DNA of 64,000 bases from Enterococcus mundtii. GTDB lineage: Bacteria > Bacillota > Bacilli > Lactobacillales > Enterococcaceae. The stretch lies in the NCBI RefSeq assembly GCF_002947535.1, contig NZ_PUAP01000019.1, positions 1 through 64,000 on the forward strand, read 5' to 3'. The notes beneath the pieces are model-generated. The model was not told the origin of the DNA. It saw nothing but the letters and a program-made list of their open reading frames with translations, and made no database searches. Both the position numbers and the translations under genes were made by a program. Of the stretch, positions 37,711-46,904 are shown in pieces. Numbering within the stretch: position 1 is the first letter of the stretch; each line of letters begins with the position of its first letter.

Positions 37711-39690
37711 ATGAAACAAACAGAAAAAGAGTTATTGCGGCAATTGATTGATCATCAAGGAGAATACCTCACGAGCCAGTACCTCGCTTCTGAATTATTA
37801 TTATCTGACCGTACGATTCGAAACTATTTGAAAACATTGAATGAAGTAATCGAAAATAATGGCGGCAGACTCATTGCCAAGCAAGGTCAAGGGTATCAAC
37901 TAGAGGTCGTCAATAAGCTTGCTTTTGCCCTGTTTTTGAAGCAACGGGAAGTCACTGTGGAATATGGTGATCAGGTGACTGAGTTTTATGGTTCAGAAGA
38001 TCGAAAAAAGTATATTTTAAATAAACTACTTTTGGAAGATCGCGCAATCGTGATCGATGATTTGGCAGAAGAGTTATATATCAGCCGTTCGAGTTTAGTG
38101 AATGATATCCAAGAGATCAAAGAGAAGTTAGCCGATTATTCGTTGAAAGTTGTGTCGAAACATAAACAGGGGATGTGGATCGAGGGACAAGAACAAGACA
38201 AGCGACATGTGATCATGGATACCTTTTTTGGGAATAAGTATACCAATTCTTTGAAAGAATACCTCGGTAACAGTCAATTCTTCAAGGAAATCAATTTTGA
38301 AGAATTAGTGATCATTATCTTGGACGAGATTCGTGAATCCAAATTGAGGGTTTCTGATTTTGTGATCCAAAATTTAGCGCTACATTTAGCATTGGCAATC
38401 AAGCGAATGCGAGCCGGTTTTGAGATCCAAGTGCCTGAGATCACTGGAGAAGAGATCCATGAGACCGAATATCAAGCAGCCAAGAATATAACCAGACGGA
38501 TCGAGTCTATCATGAATGTTCGTTTCCCTAAAGATGAAATTGCTTATTTAGCCTTACATTTGATGGCTAAATCAAATCAAAGCCATAAAAGGGAGAATCA
38601 AGAGTTAGTGACAGAGTTAATGTCAGTTCTTAAAGAGCTTGCTCAGGTTCTTGGACAGTCGATCGTCGAAGATTATCAATTCAGAAATGGCTTAATCAAT
38701 CATTTAGAACCCATGTTAGTTCGTTTAAAGAGAGGAATTGCACTGGAAAATCCTTTAACAAAAGAGATCAAAAAAGAAGATCCACGAGCCTTTGAATTGA
38801 CTAAACACTATTTTAGTCAGATGCCTTCTTTGAAAGATTATAAAATCAATGAGGATGAATGGGCGTATCTAGCACTTCACTTGATGGCAGCGATTGAAAA
38901 AAATAAGGTCGATTGTAAACTCCAGGCGTTGATCATCTGTGCGACTGGCTATGGAAGTGCACAATTGTTAAAAAATCGGGTGTTGAGTGAATTTGGGAAA
39001 AACATTGCAGTGAAACAAGTGAAAGGCTACTACGAAATCGATGAACAGGCGTTAGAGGATATTGATGTGATCATTTCTTCCATTGATTTGTCGACGATGT
39101 TTTTCAAAGTGCCTGTTCTTCATGTCAGTGTTTTCTTGAATGATCAGGATGTTCAAAAAATCCGTAAAGTGATCGAAGAGCAACGTCCAATTTGCTTTGT
39201 GAAACCCCAAGAAGCGTTATCTCTTATGAAAGAAAAAGCAGACTTTTATGAAGAACAGATTTCTAGAAAATGGTTTAAGGTCTATCCTACAGCGCCAACA
39301 AAAGTGCAAGTTATCGCTGATTTGTTGGCACTTTTACAAGTAGATGAAACGGAGAATTATACGTCTGAGATGATTCACCAAATCGAACGTCGTGAGAAAA
39401 TGGGGCAGATCATCTTCAGTGAACAAGTGGTCGTCCCACATCCAGCGATCCCAGTTGGAGCCACCGCTAAAATTGCAGTCGGCGTCATTCCTGATGGGAT
39501 GAAATGGGACGAACAAGAGGCGATCAAATTTGTTTTTCTAGTCTCTCCTTCTTGTATCGAAAATGAAGGAATCACTGTTGTCACAAAGGCAATCGTGAAA
39601 TTCATTGATCGATTAGACCTACAGCAGCTGATTTTAACTGAACCAACGTTTGAAAATTTTAATGAACAATTTATAAAAATGATTTACTAA
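37711..39690 (+). CDS. PRD-containing transcriptional activator, LicR/MtlR type
   Basis: A 659-residue sugar-responsive regulator. It has an N-terminal HTH (about 5-60, ending LSDRTIRNYL), a second Mga-like HTH (about 80-150, with ISRSSLVNDI), and two PRD domains (about 180-400) with conserved His in HLALAIKRM, YLALHLMAK and YLALHLMAAIE. An EIIB-like domain follows (ICATGYGSAQLL), then an EIIA-like domain with PHPAIPVG near the end. Phosphorylation of these sites by PTS proteins would set activity according to sugar supply. Its place between eiiB and eiiA suggests it activates this operon. Confidence 0.9.
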   Translation: MKQTEKELLRQLIDHQGEYLTSQYLASELLLSDRTIRNYLKTLNEVIENNGGRLIAKQGQGYQLEVVNKLAFALFLKQREVTVEYGDQVTEFYGSEDRKKYILNKLLLEDRAIVIDDLAEELYISRSSLVNDIQEIKEKLADYSLKVVSKHKQGMWIEGQEQDKRHVIMDTFFGNKYTNSLKEYLGNSQFFKEINFEELVIIILDEIRESKLRVSDFVIQNLALHLALAIKRMRAGFEIQVPEITGEEIHETEYQAAKNITRRIESIMNVRFPKDEIAYLALHLMAKSNQSHKRENQELVTELMSVLKELAQVLGQSIVEDYQFRNGLINHLEPMLVRLKRGIALENPLTKEIKKEDPRAFELTKHYFSQMPSLKDYKINEDEWAYLALHLMAAIEKNKVDCKLQALIICATGYGSAQLLKNRVLSEFGKNIAVKQVKGYYEIDEQALEDIDVIISSIDLSTMFFKVPVLHVSVFLNDQDVQKIRKVIEEQRPICFVKPQEALSLMKEKADFYEEQISRKWFKVYPTAPTKVQVIADLLALLQVDETENYTSEMIHQIERREKMGQIIFSEQVVVPHPAIPVGATAKIAVGVIPDGMKWDEQEAIKFVFLVSPSCIENEGITVVTKAIVKFIDRLDLQQLILTEPTFENFNEQFIKMIY

Positions 39691-39702
39691 GGAGGAGTCT
39701 TG

Positions 39703-40023
39703 ATGACGGAAAAAATCACGAGTGAAGAGCTTCAAGTGACCGCTTTTGATATTATTTTTCACAGTGGCAATGCACGAACATTGATCCACGAGGCATTTGC
39801 TTTGTTACGAGCAGAAGATTTTACAGAAGCAGAAGAAAAGCTAGACGAAGCAAATCAGGAAATTTTAGAAGCCCATAAATCACAAACGCATTTATTGAAA
39901 GAGTATGCAAGTGGGCAAAAAATTGAAATGGAGATCATCATGGTCCATGCGCAAGATCATCTGATGACGACGATGACGTTATTGGAAGTCGCAAAAGAAA
40001 TGAGTTATCTATATCAAAAATAA
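39703..40023 (+). CDS. PTS EIIA, lactose/cellobiose family
   Basis: A 106-residue helical phosphocarrier. His82 in VHAQDHLMTT is the expected phosphorylation site. GGAGGAG lies just upstream of the ATG at 39703; a TTG at 39700 is less likely. It receives phosphate from HPr and passes it to the EIIB encoded at the start of the operon. Confidence 0.92.
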   Translation: MTEKITSEELQVTAFDIIFHSGNARTLIHEAFALLRAEDFTEAEEKLDEANQEILEAHKSQTHLLKEYASGQKIEMEIIMVHAQDHLMTTMTLLEVAKEMSYLYQK

Positions 40024-40044
40024 ACAAGAACAGGGGGTGAAAAA

Positions 40045-40563
40045 ATGAGTGAAGCTGAGAAAAAACAACGAGAATTAGAGAAAAAAGCATTTAGTTTGAA
40101 AGTCTTGTATTTTAATCGCTATCTGATCATTCGCTACTTAACGGCTGGTTTCTTTTTTACCAATCTTTATTGGCTGGTTTCCTTACTCCTTGCGAATAGC
40201 AAGATGTTTTGGGTGCCATTAGGGCTATTATTCTTTCTTTTACCAGTCGTCGCAGAACAAGTGGCACTCTATCGTACACATAAAAATAATGCAACGGTTA
40301 CTCGAAATTATTTCCGCTTGCAAGCGGTAACCAATGTATTTCTCCTATTAGCAGTATTTTCACCAGGTTATTCTCAGTTGTTTCCTTTTATGGCGAATGG
40401 TTCAAATGGCCAAGCATTGATTCTGTTTGTGATTGCTAGTGGGCTACTGATCTGTCTGTTTTGTCAGCGACGCTTGAATAAAATCCATGCAAATACGGAT
40501 CGTCACTATCAACGAATCAAAGAGTATGAACGTGTAGTACATTTTGGAAAGGGGAGTAAATAG
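40045..40563 (+). CDS. unknown four-TM membrane protein in PTS operon
   Basis: A 172-residue protein with a basic N terminus (SEAEKKQRELEKK), about four hydrophobic helices between residues 28 and 145, and a charged C-terminal segment. It lies 21 nt after eiiA with AGGGGG as RBS, and its stop codon abuts the start of eiiC. I do not recognise the family. The position suggests a small accessory of the EIIC permease, but that is a guess. Confidence 0.75.
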   Translation: MSEAEKKQRELEKKAFSLKVLYFNRYLIIRYLTAGFFFTNLYWLVSLLLANSKMFWVPLGLLFFLLPVVAEQVALYRTHKNNATVTRNYFRLQAVTNVFLLLAVFSPGYSQLFPFMANGSNGQALILFVIASGLLICLFCQRRLNKIHANTDRHYQRIKEYERVVHFGKGSK

Positions 40564-41919
40564 ATGTTTGATTTTCTACAGAAATATTTGATGGGACCGA
40601 TGGGGAAAGTGGCACAATTCAAGATCGTACGCGCAGTAATGGCTGCTGGGATGGCGTCGATTCCCTTTACGATCGTAGGCTCGATGTTTTTAGTTTTGAA
40701 TATTTTACCGTTACCATTTCCGTTTTTAGAAGGATTTTTCAATGCAACTTTCTTTAAAGTCAGCGACTTGTATATGATCGTCAACACAATGACGATGGGG
40801 ATATTATCTGTTTATTTTGCTATTGTATTTGCTTATGAATTAACGTCGATCGAAAGAGATGAACAAGCACTGAACGTCAATCCATTAACTGGCGCGCTAT
40901 TATCTGTTTTTGCTTTCTTCATGTGTATTCCAGAGTTGATCATTTCAGATGGAAAAATCAGCTTGATCTCTAGTATGACCGATGCAGAAACCGTCGTTAG
41001 TGGTGTACGTATGGGCGCATTTGTCGAACGTCTAGGTACGTCAGGTATTTTTACCGCAATCATCATGTCTTACATTGCAGTTGAGTTGTATTGTATGTGT
41101 GTAAAACGTAACTGGGTCATCAAGATGCCAGATGTTGTACCACCTGGGGTTTCACGTTCCTTTACCGCATTGATCCCGACGTTTGTGATTGCCTTTGTGG
41201 TGATGCTTGTCAACGGCACATTAGTTGCGTTAGGAACAGATATTTTCAAAATGATCGCGATTCCTTTTGGCTTCGTAACAGAATTGACGAATACGTGGAT
41301 AGGGATCATGATCATTTATTTCTTGATCCACGCGTTATGGATCGTAGGGATTCATGGGGCGAACATCATCACTTCTTTCTTGACACCAATCGTCTTAGCG
41401 AACATGGCAGCAAATGCTCAAGGTGCAAATTATCCTTTAGCCGGCGAATTTAATAACTCTTATGTAACAGTTGGTGGTTCTGGAGCGACACTAGGATTGA
41501 TTATCTTTATTGCATTCATGGCAAAATCCGATCAGTTAAAAGTATTAGGAAAAGCTTCATTAGTACCAGGTATTTTTAATATCAATGAACCGATCATTTT
41601 CGGGATGCCAATCGTTTATAATCCTTACTTGGCAGTACCGTTCTTCTTAGCACCAATGGCATCCGCATCATTAGCATACTTTGCCATCAAACTAGAAATC
41701 GTTCGACCGATGTTAGCCCAAATGCCGTGGCCTTCACCAGTGGGGATCGGCGCATTTGTTGGTAGTGGAGGTGACTGGAAAGCCGCTGTTTTAGCCGTAT
41801 TATGTGCCATCCTCGGCTTTATCATCTGGTTGCCATTCATCAAGTTTTATGACAATAAATTATTGACCGAAGAACAAGAAAAAGCCGCAGAACTAGCAAG
41901 AGAAGGTTCATTGGCTTGA
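40564..41919 (+). CDS. PTS EIIC, lactose/cellobiose family permease
   Basis: A 451-residue membrane permease of the CelB type with about ten helices, which binds and translocates the sugar while EIIB phosphorylates it. Features of the family include NINEPIIFGMPIVYNP, which carries the conserved substrate-binding Glu, and the HALWIVGIHGAN segment. It starts directly after the stop of the previous gene and is the last gene before a terminator. Confidence 0.93.
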   Translation: MFDFLQKYLMGPMGKVAQFKIVRAVMAAGMASIPFTIVGSMFLVLNILPLPFPFLEGFFNATFFKVSDLYMIVNTMTMGILSVYFAIVFAYELTSIERDEQALNVNPLTGALLSVFAFFMCIPELIISDGKISLISSMTDAETVVSGVRMGAFVERLGTSGIFTAIIMSYIAVELYCMCVKRNWVIKMPDVVPPGVSRSFTALIPTFVIAFVVMLVNGTLVALGTDIFKMIAIPFGFVTELTNTWIGIMIIYFLIHALWIVGIHGANIITSFLTPIVLANMAANAQGANYPLAGEFNNSYVTVGGSGATLGLIIFIAFMAKSDQLKVLGKASLVPGIFNINEPIIFGMPIVYNPYLAVPFFLAPMASASLAYFAIKLEIVRPMLAQMPWPSPVGIGAFVGSGGDWKAAVLAVLCAILGFIIWLPFIKFYDNKLLTEEQEKAAELAREGSLA

Positions 41920-41928
41920 TTAGGTACT

Positions 41929-41971
41929 AAAAAAATCAGTGATCATCCATAGCGATGGTCACTGATTTTTT
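41929..41971 (+). terminator. terminator of the PTS operon
   Basis: AAAAAATCAGTGATCATC pairs with GATGGTCACTGATTTTTT around CATAGC, 10 nt after the stop codon. The symmetry permits bidirectional use. Confidence 0.9.
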
Positions 41972-42223
41972 GTTATGTGTTATGGAAACTAAGAGACAAT
42001 AAAGGAGTACCTCTCTTGGTCAAAGGAAAATAAGTCATATAAGAAGAATACAATGAATGAAGTATGAATCGATTTACTTGGCATGAAAGTGAATGAAGAG
42101 TAGCCTAGGCACGACCAATCTCGAGTGGAAATCATCAAGAAAAGCGCCAATCATTTTAGTTCGCTTGTTCGCTTTCAAGTAACAAGTGGACATGAGCAGA
42201 ACTAACCATAAAGGAAATCAAAT

Positions 42224-42276
42224 AAAGCTGAGAATCAACCGTTGTTTCGTCCAACGTTGACGCTCAGCTTTTTTTA
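42224..42276 (+). terminator. orphan terminator-like structure
   Basis: A long hairpin with outer stem AAAGCTGAG/CTCAGCTTT, inner TCAAC/GTTGA and tip CGTTG/CAACG, followed by T residues. No gene ends here. The 41972-42738 gap contains no ORF I can support, so an untranslated transcript of roughly 100-250 nt ending here is possible. Confidence 0.7.
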
Positions 42277-42738
42277 TTTTGTTGAATGTTACACCAACAG
42301 ATGACAGTACCTTGTTTTCTTGGCAACTTTTTTTAGTAAGAATGGGTGTACTAAGAGCCATGTTTTAATAACAAGAAAAAGTATAAGCGAGGGGAATCCC
42401 TTACCTGGCTTATTCCGCAGTGGTACGGGCTATTATAACTTTATATTTAAAATGTTTAATTATAATTTTTTCTAAAATTTATTGACAAAAGACACGTTTT
42501 ACATACTGGAGTGCAAAAGTTGATTTAACCATTCAGAATCAAACATGTTAAATTATCCTTATTCTAAGCAATAAATAATGGATATTCTTTTTGTCTTTTG
42601 AGTTGAAACGTGGCGCACATTAAAAGTAGCTAAATGATTTCACTGATCGATGGATATGCAGAATATTTTTTTATTTAGACAAGAAAGGATGTGTCTCAAC
42701 AATCGCTTTGCTTCACATAAAGAAAAAAGGAGTTAACT

Positions 42739-45700
42739 ATGAATAAAAAAGTGAGTAAAAAAGTAACCGGCTTGTTGTTGGTGAGTCAGTTGACATTGTC
42801 GATGATGCCAGTCACTGCATTAGCCACAGAAGAAAATGAACCTGTTTCACCAGAAGTGGCAGAATTGCTTCGCTTGGATGATTTATTGTCTGATTTACAA
42901 TCTGCTGAAATCATTGATGCAGGGGAAACGGAACAACCAGAGAGCGAGATAGAGGATCAACCTACTTTAGAAAGTGAAGAGTCACAAGGAGATGGAGATA
43001 TCGTCGAACCTATAGAAGACGAGGAAGAGGCGCCAGAAGAGATTCAAGAAAGCGAGCCAGAATCTTCTGTTGATCACCCAATGGAAAATGATACAGAGTC
43101 TGAAGAACCGGAAGCAGCTGAAGCTCATTTAGCAAGAAATGCAGTCCAAGTATCTACTAATGCTCAATTAAGGACGGCGTTAGCAAATGCAAATGTTACT
43201 CAAATCAATCTAGTGAATTCTATCACTATGTCTAGTAGTGTGACATGGACTGGAACGACGAAAACGATTGAAGGAAATGGTCATACCTTGACCTTTGCAA
43301 ACAATGTTCGTTTGTATGGAAATACCGTGAATCAAGGGTTAAGTTTTAGCAACGTACGAATCGTTTCTCGCGCGACGAATACGATCTATCAAAATCGAAC
43401 GTCGAGCGTTTCATTCACGAATGTGACACACGAGAATAGTCACGCAACGGGGCGATTAGTCTATTTAGATGAACCGAATTCCTCGGTTAATTTTTTAGGC
43501 GACAACCAAATCAATGCAGGTTCACTTGTATGGGCAGATTCAAACAGCCGAGTGAATATCGATAGTGGCGCATCTGTCCGAGTAAATAACAATGGAACGG
43601 CACGTGCCATCTATCTTTCTAGTGGTGGACAAATCCATTTAGGTGCAAATAGCTTGCTCGATGTTACACAAAGTAGCACGGTAAACACAGTGAAAGCAGT
43701 GAAGATTGAAGGAAGTAGTTCGAGGGTAGATATTGCTTCGGGCGCAACTTTTAAAATCACTAGTGCGCCAAATACACAAAAAACACAAGAGGCATTAGGA
43801 CTAAGAGGCACATTGCATGTTTCGTCTGGCGGAACGTTGGACGTGGTTGGCAGAAGTACTTTTTCGACCGTGAATGTGGGGCAACCGAGCACTTTCCAAG
43901 AGGGTTCAAATGTGCGCATCCAAAACAATCATAGAAATGGAACGGCGATCGGCTCTTATCCAGGTACAACGAATTACGCTATCCATTCTTCTAGAGGAAT
44001 ACAAACTTGGGCAAGAGGAGCGAACTTTTCTGGTGATCCTACCTTTAATTATCAGGAATTCAACCAAGGCTCATTTTCATTGAACAGCTACCTCATTAAA
44101 CAAGTGACTTCTCATATTCAATCAAATGATGCGAGGTTCAATGCGACATTCAATAGTGGAAGAATTGGGAAGATCGTGACTGGAAACTTTGTGGCTGGGG
44201 CAACGATCCAGCAAACGACGATTGATGAAGTAACTACAAATTCTACTCAGATCACTGGGCAAGCAGAACCAAATGCTGTTTTAACTGTCACTATCGATGG
44301 GCAAGCGACGTTGACTGGTCGAGTAGCAAGTGATGGCACATACCAGGTGACGATACCTGACAATGTCACGTTAGCGGTTGGCACTAAAGTCAGCGTGACA
44401 GCAACGATCAATGGTCTTACTTCGGTTGCAGAAACGATCGTGGAAGAGAGTGAAAAAGCTACACTTGCAGAAACAACGATCTCTGACGTGAATACAGACT
44501 CAACAAGCGTTACGGGTACAGCAGAACCAAATGCAGAGATCGTGATCAAAGCGGGAGAGTACACTTTAGCTACTGGACGTGTAGGTAGTGACGGGATTTA
44601 TGCGTTGACGATCGATAAGCAGCAAGCAGGAACAATCATCACAGCACAAGCAACCTTAAATGGTGTTTCTTCAAATATCGCCGAAACGCTGGTGGTCAGG
44701 GCAACAATTGCACCCACTGTACTGAATGAAGTAACAACGGCTTCAACAAGTGTAAGTGGTACAGCAGAACCAAATGCTGAAATTGAAATCGAAATCGATG
44801 GCTATGCAACGAAGCGAGGGACAGTCGATCACGAGGGGAATTTTGAAGTAGAGAAAGATCCACAACCTAAAGGAACAATTATTTTGGCTCAAGCAAGTAT
44901 CGATGACCTTACGTCGAATATTGCTTCCACGGTGGTTGTTACTGATCCATCACAGAGGACAGGAACGATCACGCCAGATAAATACAATATTTCCGCTGGA
45001 TCTCCATTCTTAACAGGTGTTTACACAGGATATGCAGTTTCTGCGCGTGTTTACATCAATGGTTCATCGATTCGTGGAGGCTCATTTGATCAAGGAAAAT
45101 TTGAATTTTTTGTCGGCAATCGAATTCAATCCAGAGACGATGTAGTAGAAATCGAAGCGTTGGATCAAAATGGACGCGTACTGGATCGCCAGACAGTTGA
45201 ATTAGAAAAGGATCTGGCTGGAACGATCACTCCTGAACCATATCGTGTAGGAGAAGTAGCGATTACTGGACGGTTTACTGGGGATGTGAATCTTGCTCGT
45301 CTTGTCATCAATGGTACAGCGACGAATGCTTGGGGAGGAACGTTCAATCCGGATGGAACATTCTCTTTCTATGTAGGGAATCTTAGCATCAAAGCAGAGG
45401 ATAAAGTAGAGATCCAAGCGTTGAATCGTCAAATCAGCGGCAGCAGTGAAGCGATTCAAGTATTGGGTGTGAAAGAAGTACCCGTAATCGAGCAATTGAA
45501 AGGGACTCTTACACCAAATAGATATCGTCCTACGGAAACTACGATCACTGGGACTTTTACTGGGGATATCAACTTTGCTAAGCTCTTGATCGATGGACAA
45601 TCTGTAGGGAACTGGGGAGGAACGTTCAACAAAGATACTGGCACGTTCGAATTTTTTGTTCACACTCGCTTTAGAGAGCAAGTTAGAGACGCGTCAACAG

Positions 45701-46353
45701 TGGAGATCCAAACGTTCCACAGAGAGACGGCAAATGGACAAACGATCGATCATCGTCTTGTGCGTCAACCAGTCGAGGTGGTCAGAGGAGAAGGAACGAT
45801 TTCACCAGAACCTTTCAAAGTAACAGAAAATCTAATTACTGGGTCATTTACTGGGGATATCAATCTGGCTAATTTGATTATCGACGGACAGTCCGTTTCA
45901 TGGGGAGGTACCTTCAATACATCTACAAACACCTTCACGTACTTTGTTAATCAAACGGTTCGCCATATGATACGTGATGCTGAAAAAGTAGAGTTGGTTG
46001 GTTATCAACGGACAATCATCAATGGCCGTCCAGTTGAATCTGAATTAGACCGTAGTGTGGTGGCGATCAATCGAGAATTTACTGGGACCATCACTCCTGA
46101 TGACTACAGATTGGGAAGTCGTGTCGTAACAGGAACTTATACAGGGGAAGACATCAATTTTGGGCGTCTGGATATCGATGGCCTAACTCTTTGGGTCAGT
46201 GCATTTGCTGATGGTAAATTTACTGCTTACTTGAATGCGACTCAGGCAAACAGTATCACCAAAGAAAGCAAAATGACGATTTACGGGGTCCATCGTTTCC
46301 GAAATCAAAGTACAGAAATCATTACGGAAGCAAATGTAACGATCACAGAATAA
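42739..46353 (+). CDS. secreted beta-helix and Ig-like repeat protein, 1204 aa
   Basis: A secreted protein. Residues 1-30 are a signal peptide ending near ALATEE, followed by an acidic Glu/Pro-rich stretch to about 130. Residues about 135-480 look like a right-handed beta-helix of the pectate-lyase-like superfamily (alternating short strands, TIEGNGHTLTF, many Asn/Ser turns). Three Ig-like domains of ~75 residues follow, each with a TAEPNAxI-type motif, then five ~90-residue domains starting GTITPxxY. No sorting motif or C-terminal membrane helix is present. The overall plan resembles enterococcal and listerial adhesin-like proteins. AAAGGAG precedes the ATG. Enzymatic activity of the beta-helix is not evident. 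Confidence 0.82.
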   Translation: MNKKVSKKVTGLLLVSQLTLSMMPVTALATEENEPVSPEVAELLRLDDLLSDLQSAEIIDAGETEQPESEIEDQPTLESEESQGDGDIVEPIEDEEEAPEEIQESEPESSVDHPMENDTESEEPEAAEAHLARNAVQVSTNAQLRTALANANVTQINLVNSITMSSSVTWTGTTKTIEGNGHTLTFANNVRLYGNTVNQGLSFSNVRIVSRATNTIYQNRTSSVSFTNVTHENSHATGRLVYLDEPNSSVNFLGDNQINAGSLVWADSNSRVNIDSGASVRVNNNGTARAIYLSSGGQIHLGANSLLDVTQSSTVNTVKAVKIEGSSSRVDIASGATFKITSAPNTQKTQEALGLRGTLHVSSGGTLDVVGRSTFSTVNVGQPSTFQEGSNVRIQNNHRNGTAIGSYPGTTNYAIHSSRGIQTWARGANFSGDPTFNYQEFNQGSFSLNSYLIKQVTSHIQSNDARFNATFNSGRIGKIVTGNFVAGATIQQTTIDEVTTNSTQITGQAEPNAVLTVTIDGQATLTGRVASDGTYQVTIPDNVTLAVGTKVSVTATINGLTSVAETIVEESEKATLAETTISDVNTDSTSVTGTAEPNAEIVIKAGEYTLATGRVGSDGIYALTIDKQQAGTIITAQATLNGVSSNIAETLVVRATIAPTVLNEVTTASTSVSGTAEPNAEIEIEIDGYATKRGTVDHEGNFEVEKDPQPKGTIILAQASIDDLTSNIASTVVVTDPSQRTGTITPDKYNISAGSPFLTGVYTGYAVSARVYINGSSIRGGSFDQGKFEFFVGNRIQSRDDVVEIEALDQNGRVLDRQTVELEKDLAGTITPEPYRVGEVAITGRFTGDVNLARLVINGTATNAWGGTFNPDGTFSFYVGNLSIKAEDKVEIQALNRQISGSSEAIQVLGVKEVPVIEQLKGTLTPNRYRPTETTITGTFTGDINFAKLLIDGQSVGNWGGTFNKDTGTFEFFVHTRFREQVRDASTVEIQTFHRETANGQTIDHRLVRQPVEVVRGEGTISPEPFKVTENLITGSFTGDINLANLIIDGQSVSWGGTFNTSTNTFTYFVNQTVRHMIRDAEKVELVGYQRTIINGRPVESELDRSVVAINREFTGTITPDDYRLGSRVVTGTYTGEDINFGRLDIDGLTLWVSAFADGKFTAYLNATQANSITKESKMTIYGVHRFRNQSTEIITEANVTITE
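44959..46350 (+). repeat. five GTITP-type Ig-like domains
   Basis: Five tandem domains begin GTITPDKY, GTITPEPY, GTLTPNRY, GTISPEPF and GTITPDDY. Each contains an ITGxFTGD-type strand and a WGGTFN or similar turn. Confidence 0.8.
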
Positions 46354-46374
46354 TATTCGATTCTTGAAAGAATG

Positions 46375-46412
46375 AAGGGGACCTTGTGTTTCGATCCATG
46401 CAAGGGTCCCTT
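46375..46412 (+). terminator. weak terminator-like hairpin
   Basis: GGGGACCTTG and CAAGGGTCCC form an imperfect stem followed by only three T residues, between the surface-protein gene and the lipoprotein gene. It may attenuate rather than stop transcription. Confidence 0.5.
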
Positions 46413-46436
46413 TATGTATAGAAAGAGAGAGATGAA

Positions 46437-46904
46437 ATGAAAGTCAAGCTACTTAGTTTATTCATGATGCTATTGTTTGTTGCAGGCTGTTCGAATGAAG
46501 GGAATACGAAGACAGATGCTACAGCGACTAGTGAATCAGCGGAACAATTAGCGCAACAACCTCAATCAATTATTGGTGGGTTGAAAATCAGTATCGATAA
46601 GCAAGAAATCAACCAGAAAAAAACAGAAGATGGCGAACGTGTTTTGCACACCTTTACGATCACTGGCGAAAATATGGGTTCGGTCCCTACAGGATTAGGT
46701 TCGATCGATTTTCTTTTAGAAACAGATACAGGCGACCAGATCGAGTTGGATCATACAATGGCAATGTTTGGCGACGAGATTACGGTTGGTGAAACCCTCA
46801 CTGGCAATGTTTCGTTTGAACTAGAAGAAGGACAAGAGGCAAGAAAGCTGATCTATCATACCGGTGAGGAACAACTAGCAGAATGGGAAGTTAACAGCAA
46901 ATGA
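46437..46904 (+). CDS. small lipoprotein
   Basis: A 155-residue protein with a short hydrophobic signal and the lipobox VAGC, so Cys18 is probably lipidated and membrane-anchored. After a Thr/Ser/Gln-rich spacer it has an Ig-like beta domain (about 45-153) of the kind found in DUF4352-like lipoproteins. Its stop overlaps the start of the next gene (ATGA), tying it to the polysaccharide operon. Function unknown. Confidence 0.8.
   Translation: MKVKLLSLFMMLLFVAGCSNEGNTKTDATATSESAEQLAQQPQSIIGGLKISIDKQEINQKKTEDGERVLHTFTITGENMGSVPTGLGSIDFLLETDTGDQIELDHTMAMFGDEITVGETLTGNVSFELEEGQEARKLIYHTGEEQLAEWEVNSK

Noticed and set aside
42482-42510. TTGACA upstream of the beta-helix protein as a promoter
   Set aside because: The -35 is perfect but no -10 lies at an acceptable spacing.
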